Part shown: positions 8,891 through 17,474 of the stretch, in pieces | Layout: each line of letters opens with the position of its first letter | Numbering within the stretch: the stretch's first letter is position 1 | From: Setomelanomma holmii | Taxonomy: Eukaryota > Ascomycota > Dothideomycetes > Pleosporales > Phaeosphaeriaceae | Reading direction: 5' to 3' | NCBI GenBank assembly: GCA_010015745.1 | Contig: ML978386.1 | Coordinates: forward strand, 1 to 20,844 | Length of the DNA stretch: 20,844 nt | Notes under the pieces: generated by a model | What the model was told of the DNA's origin: nothing | Database searches by the model: none | The model's input: only the letters and a program-made list of their open reading frames with translations | Made by a program: the position numbers and the translations under genes

Positions 8891-10113
8891 ATGGCGCCCG
8901 CGCAGATTGCTGTTCAACCCACCCTTCCTCAGTCAACCTCACTCGCGACAACACGGATCGAACGACAAGACGAGGGACAAGTTGAAGCAGGTCCTATCCA
9001 GACCGTGGATGCGCTCGTGCGACATCGCGCTCGCACAAATCCACATGCTACAATCAGGATCCACCGGATTGCCAAAGCCAATCTACCAGCCGCAAAAGAG
9101 CACAATCGTCAATTATGCCATCCACATGGACATGAAAGCATTCATCACACTACCACTGTACCTCAACCACGGCATTTACAATTTCTTCCGCGCCATCTAC
9201 TCTTGCAAGTCAATACACATCTATAACGCCGACCTCCCCCTCACAAAAAGCTACCTCACAACTATACTTCGGAAACATGCTTTCGAGATATTCTATGGCG
9301 TTCCATATGCCCTCAAGCTACTCGCGGAAACGGAGGAGGGCATCGAACTGCTGCGCCAGCTATAGACTGTCATGTACGGTGGCAGCGCTTGTCCGGATAC
9401 ACTAGGTGACCTTCTGGTTGACCAAGGTGTCAATCTTGTTGGTCACTTTGGAGCGTAAGTCCAATCTCATCCTCTTGTGCATATCAATCTGATCATTGCA
9501 TAGTACGGAAGTTGGTCAGCTCATGACATCCTTCCGGCCCGCTGGCGATGAAGCATGGAACTACGTACGCGAGTTGACCAAGCTATCATGTTTTTTGCGA
9601 TGGGTACCACGAGGTCCAAACCTGTTCGAACGTACGGTACTACCTGGCTGGCCTTCGAAACTTGCCTCAAATCTACCAGACAGTAGCTATGCCACGAAAG
9701 ATCTGTTTGAGCCTCATGCCACCATCAAAAGAGCATGGAAGTACATCGCTCGATTGGATGACACCATCGCGTTGGTAAACGGCGAGAAATTCAACCCAGT
9801 CATGATGGAGGGCAAGATTCGATCTCACAAGGCCGTGACCGAGACTGTCATCTTCGGCTCTGGTCGTCCCTACCTCGGAGCACTAGTTGTTCCAAGTCCT
9901 GCCACTCCAGGCATGACATCTGATTAGGTCATTACTCAGATCTGACCAGTCATCGAAGAAGCAAACCAGACCTCGGAGGCATATGCAAAATTGTCGCGCG
10001 ACATGATTTGCCTTCTGCCGCACGACTGCAAGTTCCCACGGACTGACAAGGGCAGCGTCATCCGGCAAGCCTTCTACAAGCGATTCGCAGCGCTCGTGAA
10101 GACATTCATCTAA
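8891..10113 (+). pseudogene. Broken NRPS-like adenylating enzyme
   Basis: This is a remnant of an ANL-superfamily adenylation domain of the fungal NRPS-like type, which activates a carboxylic acid as an acyl-AMP and normally continues into carrier and reductase or thioesterase domains. ATG 8891 gives MAPAQIAVQPTLPQSTSL and TVDALVRHRARTNPHAT. At about 9045-9055 the sequence changes frame and jumps to LQSGSTGLPKPIYQPQ, the A3 loop, so roughly 150 residues of the domain are missing. Then follow FEIFYGVPYALKLLAE, TAG 9363-9365, VMYGGSACPDTLGDLLVD, and HFGA-TEVGQ (A5) split by a 49-bp intron (9455-9503). SYATKDLFEPH, YIARLDDTIALVNGEKFNP (A8) and FPRTDKGSVIRQAFY (A10) come next. TAG 9925-9927 and TGA 9943-9945 interrupt the C-terminal subdomain, and TAA 10111-10113 ends the frame. 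No carrier or release domain follows; gluconokinase sequence starts within 60 bp. Lost domains and stops make it non-functional. Confidence 0.85.
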
Positions 10114-10714
10114 CACTTCCAAGCAACAAGTTGGAGCCCCTCCACTACTTCCAAAGCTAGTGTCAATAAACAAGTCATCATCCTTCCCGGCCTATGTGGA
10201 AGCGGTAAATCAACCATCTCTTCCAAACTCAGCGCGCAATTCAAAGTCCCATTTATCGGAGGCGGTGAACTGCACACCACAGCCGCAATCGCGCAAATAG
10301 CATTCGGTACACCTCTCGATGATACGGTGCGACTGCCGTGGCTTGAGCGCATCAAATCACGGGCTCTGTTTACTGTACACGAGTTGGGGTATGATAGAGT
10401 CTTCGTATCGTGTTCGGCGCTGAAGCGTGCATATCGCGATGTCTTCAGAGAAGTGGAGCGGGATAACGAGGATGTGAAAAGTTGTGCTTGTGGACTTACA
10501 GGTTGAGCAGGAGGAATTAGTGTGCAGGATGAAAGAGAGCGATGGGCATTATATGAAGGAAGATATGGTTGGGAGTCAGTTGGAGATCAGGGAGGAAGCG
10601 GGTGTGATGGAGACAGATGCGGTGCCTGTTGATGCGGGAAGGGGGATTGGGGAGGTTGTGGAGGAAGTGGTTCGTCTGTTGGAGCTGGTGTGGAGTTTTG
10701 GCATGTGTGAGTAA
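10114..10714 (+). pseudogene. Broken gluconokinase
   Basis: Gluconokinase phosphorylates D-gluconate with ATP to 6-phosphogluconate, feeding the pentose phosphate pathway in the cytosol. The recognisable part starts around VNKQVIILPGLCGSGKST (10162-10212), whose GLCGSGKST is the Walker A loop. It continues with PFIGGGELHTTAAIAQIA, GTPLDDTVRLPWLERIKSRA and VFVSCSALKRAYRDVFRE, all family landmarks. The family's GDxLH motif reads GGELH, so the conserved Asp is lost. An extra A in the run 10477-10480 shifts the frame; the C-terminus then continues as VVLVDLQVEQEELVCRMKE, GHYMKEDMVGSQLE and IGEVVEEVVRLLE to TAA at 10712-10714. No start codon is evident: the frame runs back without a Met into the preceding NRPS-like remnant and its TAA, so the 5' end is lost or mutated and the given start is nominal. 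Confidence 0.85.
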
Positions 10715-10919
10715 ATGGGGAGGTAGACGGCGAGGCAGACGTTGGTGACTATGCTTTCACGTAATCGGAACACGAAAGGCGTAGTTGAAGATGAAATCCT
10801 CATTGTCGTGCAAGTAAACAAGCATAGTGAACATGGTCGTATGCAGTCTATCCAGGCCTACCTGACACCACCCAACCTTGGTCTAGAATGTATCTGTCCA
10901 ACCACCGACTCAGCCACAT

Positions 10920-12896
10920 CTACAACGACGGCCCAGGCGCCATTTCTGTCCAACTCCCATCCTTCCCCCACACCCCCGCCTTCGTATAATCACCCCTGCC
11001 ACTTGCCCTCAAATACCCAAATCGGAAATACTCATTCACGCCCTCCACATGCTTGACCCACGTCCAACTCTCCTGCATACGCTCCTCGTACTCATGATAC
11101 CTCTCCACATCATTGACCAGGATACTCATACCATCATATCCCGCGGGAAATGGTAGATGGAAGTCAAACGTAATGTTTGGTTTCAAATTCGCTAGGCTGA
11201 GATTATTGTGTATAATCGGGGCAGTGATGAGCGGTAACAAGGATCCGGTTGGTGCATCGCCACGTAACTCGTTGGGCGTTTGTAATATACTGTCAAACCC
11301 CCAGCGCGCGATGCCGTTGATGAACAGACCGATCAAGATACCCTGCCACAACAAGCTAGGCCGGTTTTGCATCGCGGTGCCGGGCACAAGTAGCAGGCCG
11401 AGGATGTAGTGGTGTATACGCAGATTCATTTTCGGAATGGCGACGAGGGCGAGCAAGAATGCGACGAAGATGCCATACACGGCTAGATAGCGCGGCAAGC
11501 GGCCTTCGACGCGGAGCGCCCATGCTTGACCTAGCGCGATGGTGAAGAGGCTGAGTACGACGATGATAAGGGCGGGGATGGCGCCAGGCTGGTTTTTGAT
11601 ATCGTGGGGTGTGAGGCGCTCGATGGGGATCTTGTCGAAGGTGTAGTTGTTCAAGGCGCCGATCCAGCAACCGCCGAGCCAGAGGATGGTCTTTTCGATT
11701 TGTGCGTGCAGGCCTTGGAGTTGGCGCTTGACGGCGAATTTGTACACGACGTACATGCAGAAACTGGCTGGCAGGAATCTACCCAGGGCGATGCTGACGA
11801 TGGCATAGTAGTCGGTGAGGTTGGGCGGGTCGGAGGCGAGCGCGACGTGGAAGAAGATGCCTAGGAATATGGAGGGGAAGAAGACGGCTGGGGATGTAGT
11901 GAATAGAGACAAGAGGATGGTGAATGTTAATGAGACGCCAAGGAGCGGCCAGCGCAGATCTCGGCATCGAGCCTGTGTGCCAGGCAGAAAGGTGAAGGCT
12001 TTGGGGAAGTAGGAATCAAAGCCGATGCTGTTGATGTGCTTTCTGTTGACACTAGGAAAATTGGACTTTTCGCCAATTTGCTGGACAACTCCACAGCCCC
12101 CGGATGCGTCGCCAATGAAACCTGCATGGATAGCTGCACCACATATAAACGAGTCGCCGCGGTAGTAAGTATTCTTCAATGTCTCCTTTTCATCCGTAGG
12201 ACCACCAACGACCAACGGGCGGTAATTGACCTCTTCATCACCCACAGCATGTGGGTTCAGCAATTGCACGCGCCTACAATTTGCCGGACAGCGAAATGGC
12301 ATGGTCACGTTCGCAAATGGCCGACACAAGTCCCCGTTCATGCCGCAGTCGTTGCCATCGTTCCAGAAGCGATCCGTGCAACGTATCCTCACAGGGCTGC
12401 CGTAGCCTGGTATATCCGCTGCAAACGCACTACGATGCAGCACCAATCCGAAGCTCAACAGCCAACACCCGTAGAAGAAGATCAATAGAAGTATCTCGTG
12501 CTTCCGCTTGGGGAAGTAATTGTGAATGAAGCGGATGGGCGCCGTCTGGATCTTCGGGAAGAACGGATGTATTCTCCACGGGCGCGGCGGCTGCGGTCCC
12601 TTCACCCATATCACCACTTCATCCCACGCGCGCTGCAGCCGTGTCGGTATGTATTTGCGGGCATAGTAGGGCTCTTGCGCGGGATAGTACTCTTGGTCGG
12701 AAGCATCGGAGGGCGAGATCAAGATAGCGGACTCGGCATCGTGCATGCTGGCGTTCTCGTCATCGCGGTATACTTGCGGCCGCGCGCCCTCATCGTCCAT
12801 GTCGTCATTGGGCCCCATATCTGGGAGCGAGCGAAGCTCGTGGCGGGAGGTTGGCGACGACAGCTTGAGGGCGGAGACAGCTACGAACCGCGGCAC
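10920..12896 (-). CDS. LCCL-domain multi-pass membrane protein
   Basis: This is an intact intron-free gene of 658 residues. The first 130 residues are acidic and cytosolic in character (NDDMDDEGARP, DDENASMHDAES). Helix 1 lies at about 134-154 (EILLLIFFYGCWLLSFGLVL). The LCCL domain (about 175-280) contains many cysteines and its hallmark YRGDSFICGAAIHAGFI (245-261). About eight more hydrophobic segments follow (about 316-334, 336-353, 363-388, 404-416, 439-461, 470-488, 495-508, 516-533), then a hydrophilic C-terminal tail with LANLKPNITFDFHLPFP. This is the usual layout of fungal LCCL proteins, predicted membrane proteins with the LCCL domain outside the cytosol; their molecular role is not established. 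A second in-frame Met at residue 27 is a possible alternative start. It is the first unbroken gene to the right of the pseudogene block and points towards it, with only about 205 bp between the two 3' ends. Confidence 0.92.
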   Translation of the reverse strand: MPRFVAVSALKLSSPTSRHELRSLPDMGPNDDMDDEGARPQVYRDDENASMHDAESAILISPSDASDQEYYPAQEPYYARKYIPTRLQRAWDEVVIWVKGPQPPRPWRIHPFFPKIQTAPIRFIHNYFPKRKHEILLLIFFYGCWLLSFGLVLHRSAFAADIPGYGSPVRIRCTDRFWNDGNDCGMNGDLCRPFANVTMPFRCPANCRRVQLLNPHAVGDEEVNYRPLVVGGPTDEKETLKNTYYRGDSFICGAAIHAGFIGDASGGCGVVQQIGEKSNFPSVNRKHINSIGFDSYFPKAFTFLPGTQARCRDLRWPLLGVSLTFTILLSLFTTSPAVFFPSIFLGIFFHVALASDPPNLTDYYAIVSIALGRFLPASFCMYVVYKFAVKRQLQGLHAQIEKTILWLGGCWIGALNNYTFDKIPIERLTPHDIKNQPGAIPALIIVVLSLFTIALGQAWALRVEGRLPRYLAVYGIFVAFLLALVAIPKMNLRIHHYILGLLLVPGTAMQNRPSLLWQGILIGLFINGIARWGFDSILQTPNELRGDAPTGSLLPLITAPIIHNNLSLANLKPNITFDFHLPFPAGYDGMSILVNDVERYHEYEERMQESWTWVKHVEGVNEYFRFGYLRASGRGDYTKAGVWGKDGSWTEMAPGPSL

Positions 12897-13509
12897 GGGT
12901 GCTTATCGATTAGGATATTGCGGGGGAAGTATGGGTTAGAGATGAGGAGTATCCAAGATTGGGTGGAGGAGTGGGTGGCGATGGGTGAAGTTAGTCGTTG
13001 GTAGAGCTAAAGCAAGGTCTGGGACGCTCCGGGACCTGCATCATGGCGCATGTGCCTCGTGGGGACCAACATGGTTGGCCTCGGAACGCGCCAAGAGATC
13101 CGGCAAGCTGCAGCACCGTCACCGGAAAGTGACCGACTGGAGAGCGCATTTTCTTCGAGGAGAGATGGCAGAGAAGTGATTGTCAGGATATTCCAGCTCG
13201 AAGTTGTACTCCCGCGTGCATCTATGCATGTGGCTTGTTGCGGAATAGCTGCCGTGGAGACAGCTGCCGCTTTGGTGTCTGGTTGGTGTCGTCACTATCC
13301 CAAGGGAGATTTCTAATCAGCTCTTATCGGCTTCCCGAGCACCCTAGGGCGCGCTGTAAGGCGGACTAGCATTGCGGACGAGATGTGGAAATTATCTCTG
13401 TGCATGTTCTTGGACAGTTGTAGTCTTCTCCACGATTGCGACATTTTTGGTTCCGTCTTGTGTCACTTGGAAATAGTCTTGGTCGAATCATAATTCGTGC
13501 ACCGACGCC
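12897..13509. promoter_or_regulatory. Divergent promoter of the LCCL gene and the aminotransferase
   Basis: These 613 bp separate two intact divergent genes and should hold both promoters and 5' leaders. The short open frames inside (for example 13050-13316 plus) show no motif and are not called. The only structure I note is the small inverted repeat at 13484-13497, next to the aminotransferase start. Confidence 0.5.
13484..13497. repeat. Short inverted repeat before the aminotransferase start
   Basis: CGAAT and ATTCG flank a 4-base spacer (CATA), ending 12 bp before ATG 13510. It would lie in the 5' leader. It could be chance, a small hairpin or a protein site; nothing decides between these. 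Confidence 0.3.
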
Positions 13510-15378
13510 ATGGTTCATTACACAGCCGATCCAGGCAGCTTCCCCAACCCAGTCGATCTCACCCACCACTTGTCACGCAGCACTAAGGCCCGAGAAGCTT
13601 CAAGCATCAAGCAGTTCTACAAATATTTCCAGATCCCCGGCATTGCCCAATTAGCCGGCGGTAAGTGACTGAGGAATGAGTGTATCTTGCTGATTGGCAC
13701 AACATGCTGATGCGCGACAGGCTTACCCAACGACAAGTACTTTCCCTACGACACCCTCGAAGCCAAAGTCGCACACCCGAACCGGTGGCAGCCAACACCC
13801 AATAAGCCCGTCGACCCGCCCGCCGATGACCCTCCTACCGCACAACTAGCCAGCACCAGCATCTCGAACTCGAAAAGCCGCGATGAGCCACCTTCGTCGC
13901 GCCTCGTCGTGCCACACGCGTCTGGCGTACCAGATCCCCTTCGTATGATCGATCTCAAGTCGGCACTACAGTACGGCCAAGCGCTGGGCTACCCCGCATT
14001 GTACTCGTTTATCCGCCAATTCACTAGGGAGAACCTGCACCCATTCGTGCCATACAAGAAAGGACCAGAAGTCATCCTGACCTGCGGCTCGACAGATGGC
14101 TTCTCCAAGACGATACAGGCACTCAGCAACGAGTGGTCAGCGGACCATGACCCCGTCAGCGAGCGACCAGGGCTGCTCTGCGAACAGTATGCCTACATGA
14201 ACGCCATCCAGACTGTTAGGCCACGAGGCTTCAACATTGCCCCGGTTGCGATCGACGATGAGGGCATGATGGCGACAGGACCCGGTGGTCTCAAAGACGT
14301 CTTGGAGAACTGGGACTTCTCCAAGGGTCGGCGCCCACATCTCATGTATACTGTCACCATTGGCCAGAATCCCACATCCGGCACACTCTCAGTCGCTCGA
14401 AGGATAGAAATCTATACGCTCTGCGTGAAATACGATGTCGTCATCGTTGAAGATGATCCATACTGGTACCTGCAATTCCCTTCCTCATCCCCAAGCAGCA
14501 TCACCCCCCGCCCAACCAAATCATCCGGCTTCGAATACCTCGACAGCCTCATCCCATCCTACCTCAGCATCGACTACCAGGGCCGCGTCGTTCGTCTCGA
14601 CACCTTCTCCAAGACAGTAGCACCAGGCTGCAGACTCGGCTGGATCACCGCACAGCCCGTCCTCGTCGAACGCATCCTCCGCATCACAGAAACATCCACA
14701 CAGCAACCATCCGGCTTCGTGCAGTCCATGATCGCAGAACTAGTCATGGGTCCGCAGGGTTCCAACGACCCTGGCAAGGGCGGCGCCGCAGACGGAAGTG
14801 GGTGGAAAGTCGATGGCTGGGTGCGCTGGCTGGAGGGACTAAGGGGCAATTACGAGCGAAGAATGCAGACCATGTGCGATGCGCTTGATGCAGGGAAAGA
14901 GGCGGTGAAAGCTGGACGGCGCAAGTCACTCACGCAAGTCGTGGATGAAGACGATGAATGGGCCGTTGTAGAGAAGACGCCGATTTACTCGTTCGTTAGA
15001 CCGTTGGGTGGAATGTTTGTGTGGGTCCGCTTCGACTTTTCTTCGCATCCGCTCGCCAAGGAAGTCTCTGGCGCACGTCTATCGAAAGCGCTCTGGGTAT
15101 TCTGGACGTCGAAGCCGTATCTTTGTCTGGTAGCGCCAGGTGCGATGTTCGCTGCGTCGCCCGAGATTCGAGATAACGACAGCTTTAATTGCTTCAGGTT
15201 GTGCTTTGCGGCTTGTCCGGCAGAGGACGTGGAGAGCATCACGAAGAGATTTTCTAATGGTGCGCAAGCATTCTGGCGGGTTAAGAGTAAGAGCAAGATT
15301 GATAAGTTGTTGGAGGATGATGAAATGGCTGCTATGGATCATGTGGCAGGTATGGCGGTTCTGACGGGAATGTGCTGA
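13510..15378 (+). CDS. Aromatic-amino-acid-type aminotransferase (PLP)
   Basis: This is a fold-type I PLP aminotransferase of the fungal aromatic aminotransferase I family (Aro8-like), which exchanges amino groups between aromatic amino acids or 2-aminoadipate and 2-oxo acids. Two exons give 602 residues: 13510-13660 and 13721-15378, with a 60-bp intron (GTAAGT...GCTGAT...GACAG) falling between LAGG and LPNDKYFPYD. Key motifs: PALYSFIRQF; LTCGSTDGFSKTIQ; Asn in GQNPTSGTLS (about 267); Asp and Tyr in VEDDPYWYLQFP (about 295-298); the Schiff-base lysine in DTFSKTVAPGCRLGW (about 348); and the carboxylate-binding Arg in NCFRLCFA. The start MVHYTADPGS followed by FPNPVDLTHHLS is at the expected place. 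Length is ordinary for the fungal family. The exact substrate cannot be told from sequence. It converges with the GFA gene, 185 bp apart. Confidence 0.92.
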
Positions 15379-15563
15379 GTAGGTATGGACATTACGGCCT
15401 CGAAAGGATACATTAATCTGTAGACGGTTAGACATGCGCATGTGGACATATATGGAGTTAACGGCATCGATGATTTTCAATCAAAGTCCCCCGAGTATGA
15501 CACCATGTACCACCTTACATTTTCAATAAGCTTTTAGGCTTACAAACGTCAAGCCGATTTACT

Positions 15564-16829
15564 TCACCTCCCTCCAGTCTCTCCGCCAACCTCCGTCAAA
15601 ACCCCCAACACATCGCCATCAAATTTCGCCACCCCTCCTCCATCCCCTTGCTCCCTATCCTTTCCCCACTCCCTCAAATCCGTCTCCAAAGCCTTCGCTA
15701 AGCCCTGATGCCTCGCATCTTCCACAAAACTGACCCTCCCCGTCCACCAAGCCAGTATTTCTTCCGCCCTCGCCCCACTCCTCGCATCCAGCAGTCCTAC
15801 CGCCACATCCACCAGTCCCCTCCTCCCATGCGTTTCTAGACCACCATTCCAGAAAACATTGGCGCCGCACACGGAACAAAACGTGCGCGTCACACCTGGG
15901 CTGGAATGAAATGTACGCATACTTCCCCACTGGCCCGATACCGGGAATGGCGTGGGGCTAGGATTTGATAGAGACGGAAGGGTGAGGAAGATTGATGAGG
16001 TGGGTATGAAGGCCCAGAATGTTATGTCGAAACCTGATGCGGCGCGGCAGGACGCGCAGGTGCATGTTCCTGCGAGGTAGCGGGTGCGGGAGTTGGGGAG
16101 CCACCAGGGGTGGTTGGATGTGTTGGCGGAGAGTGGGTGTTGCAGGTGGTGTGGAATCATTAGGTCTGGGAAGGGCGATGAAGCATTTTGCGAGGTAGTG
16201 TCGGGGGGTGTGATCCAGAATTCGACGGCACGACAGTGGCAGTGGGCGTATATCGCTTGGTCATCGTGCTCTTCTTGCTCCGTGTTCGCTAGGGCTTGTC
16301 CCTTTGCCTGGCTTGCTGTGATGGATTGTGTGGTGGACTGGACAAGCGGTACCCGAGGACTGGACCCAGCTTCTCCCTCCCACCGTTCCAGTACGCGTCC
16401 GCCAATCTCCTTCACCCATACACTCGCTCCACCATCCCCAGTATCTTCAATCCACATACAACTCTCCAACCTCACCACATCATCCGCCTCACCTTCATCT
16501 AGCACCAGAGTGCCAGTCGCAGCTTCAAAATGCCCATCCGAATTGTACTCCAGGTACATGTGCGTGCCGCATGTTGAACAGAACCATCGTCTCAGAATTT
16601 CCGAGGAACCGTACGCAGTCAGATTCAAAGTATCTGGCTTGGCTGGCTGTGGAATGGATGCAGTGGGATGGGTGACGTTGATGTAGGACGTTAAGAGGGA
16701 TCCTGATATTTGGCGCGAGATGTTGCAGTTGCAGAGATGTGATGAGAGTGGTAGTGAGGAATGTGGGACGGAGAAACTATGGTTCGTTGAGCCGCAGGAG
16801 CATGATACTTCGAGGGTTTTGGTGGACAT
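15564..16829 (-). CDS. Double GFA/CENP-V zinc-domain protein
   Basis: This is an intact intron-free coding region of 421 residues with two GFA (glutathione-dependent formaldehyde-activating enzyme-like, CENP-V) zinc domains in tandem. Domain 1: CSC at about 10-12, CNC at 33-35, FCSTCG with Cys 84 and 87. Domain 2: CHC at 197-199, CTCASCRAASGFD with Cys 256, 258 and 261, FCSVCGANVFW with Cys 318 and 321. The usual CxCxxCR core is complete in domain 2, but domain 1 reads CNCNISR, so its third core cysteine is serine and zinc binding there may be altered. A proline- and serine-rich insert follows the second core. Most fungal GFA-domain proteins have no assigned substrate despite the name, and I would not assume formaldehyde metabolism. 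The start MSTKTLEVSCSCG places the first zinc ligands at their normal distance from the N-terminus. Confidence 0.9.
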   Translation of the reverse strand: MSTKTLEVSCSCGSTNHSFSVPHSSLPLSSHLCNCNISRQISGSLLTSYINVTHPTASIPQPAKPDTLNLTAYGSSEILRRWFCSTCGTHMYLEYNSDGHFEAATGTLVLDEGEADDVVRLESCMWIEDTGDGGASVWVKEIGGRVLERWEGEAGSSPRVPLVQSTTQSITASQAKGQALANTEQEEHDDQAIYAHCHCRAVEFWITPPDTTSQNASSPFPDLMIPHHLQHPLSANTSNHPWWLPNSRTRYLAGTCTCASCRAASGFDITFWAFIPTSSIFLTLPSLSNPSPTPFPVSGQWGSMRTFHSSPGVTRTFCSVCGANVFWNGGLETHGRRGLVDVAVGLLDARSGARAEEILAWWTGRVSFVEDARHQGLAKALETDLREWGKDREQGDGGGVAKFDGDVLGVLTEVGGETGGR

Positions 16830-17474
16830 TGAGGGAGGTGAATTCGTGCTCTGGAGCCTTGCGTAAGGCCTGGTTAGAATGAGATTGGGAGTACAATGTG
16901 CAGATTGAATGGACTTACACGCCCCTATCTTCGTAGAGAAGTTACATCAGGGACCTCTTGCAAAAGCTTGATATCCACACTTTAGATGTGGTTGTCGGCA
17001 TCGATAGTTGTACTATACACGCTTACCCCGCTCTGGCTGGGGAGGGAAGGGACGCGAGGTACGAGCTACACGCGCTCTCCTGCACTATTACACGGCGCTG
17101 AATGCGCGCAGAACCAGCAACTGTCTTCCTTGCCTCTACCGAACATTTTACACGATTGGTTCCTCTTTGACCTCTGTGCTAAGCCAGGTCCAAACTACAG
17201 GCCGACGTTTCCATGCGGCTGATTGACATTGGAATGCCCACACAGCGTCATTGCCAAGTCTCAGCTGAGGCATACACCTGACAAGGCCTCAGCTCTTGCG
17301 ATCATGGCATCACCGATGCATCAGATATTTCGAACGGTTGCGAGTGGGAAATGATCACCTTCTCAGCATTCCGCCAAGCGATTTCCGATCTTCATGCTCT
17401 CAAATGCTGCCACGAACTCTGTCCTCACCAAGTCCGCATTCGCGGGGCAAACCTCTCACGAGAAATTACAGACG
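16830..17474. promoter_or_regulatory. Divergent promoter of the GFA-domain and HET-domain genes
   Basis: This 645-bp region contains the leaders and promoters of two divergent genes, including the probable 5'UTR intron of the GFA gene at 16858-16918. If the HET gene starts at ATG 17394 instead of 17475, the region is 81 bp shorter. Other small open frames (16986-17226 plus) have no motif. Confidence 0.5.
16858..16918 (-). other. Probable 5'UTR intron of the GFA gene
   Basis: On the minus strand there is a GTAAGT donor at 16918, a TTCTAACC branch sequence around 16872-16879 and a GCAAG acceptor ending at 16858, giving a 61-bp intron upstream of ATG 16829. A nearer CAG (16870) lies too close to the branch point. 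Spacing and sequence match the coding introns elsewhere in this window. Confidence 0.5.

Noticed and set aside
270..10714. RIP (repeat-induced point mutation) as the sole cause of decay
   Set aside because: Several stops fit C-to-T or G-to-A changes, but there are many indels and large deletions, the TAA at 7593 is not an obvious transition, and the DNA is not visibly AT-rich. RIP can be at most a contributor.
270..10714. Homopolymer sequencing errors as the explanation for all frameshifts
   Set aside because: A few lesions are in short A or T runs, but nonsense codons, a 16-bp duplication, a lost splice acceptor and missing half-domains cannot come from that, and the adjacent 8.5 kb is clean.
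12036..12488. 150-codon plus-strand frame, and other frames opposite 10920-12896
   Set aside because: Shadow frames of the LCCL gene, whose 658-residue protein with domain and helices explains the coding signal.
16084..16686. 200-codon plus-strand frame opposite the GFA gene
   Set aside because: Antisense shadow; the minus-strand frame has both zinc-domain signatures.
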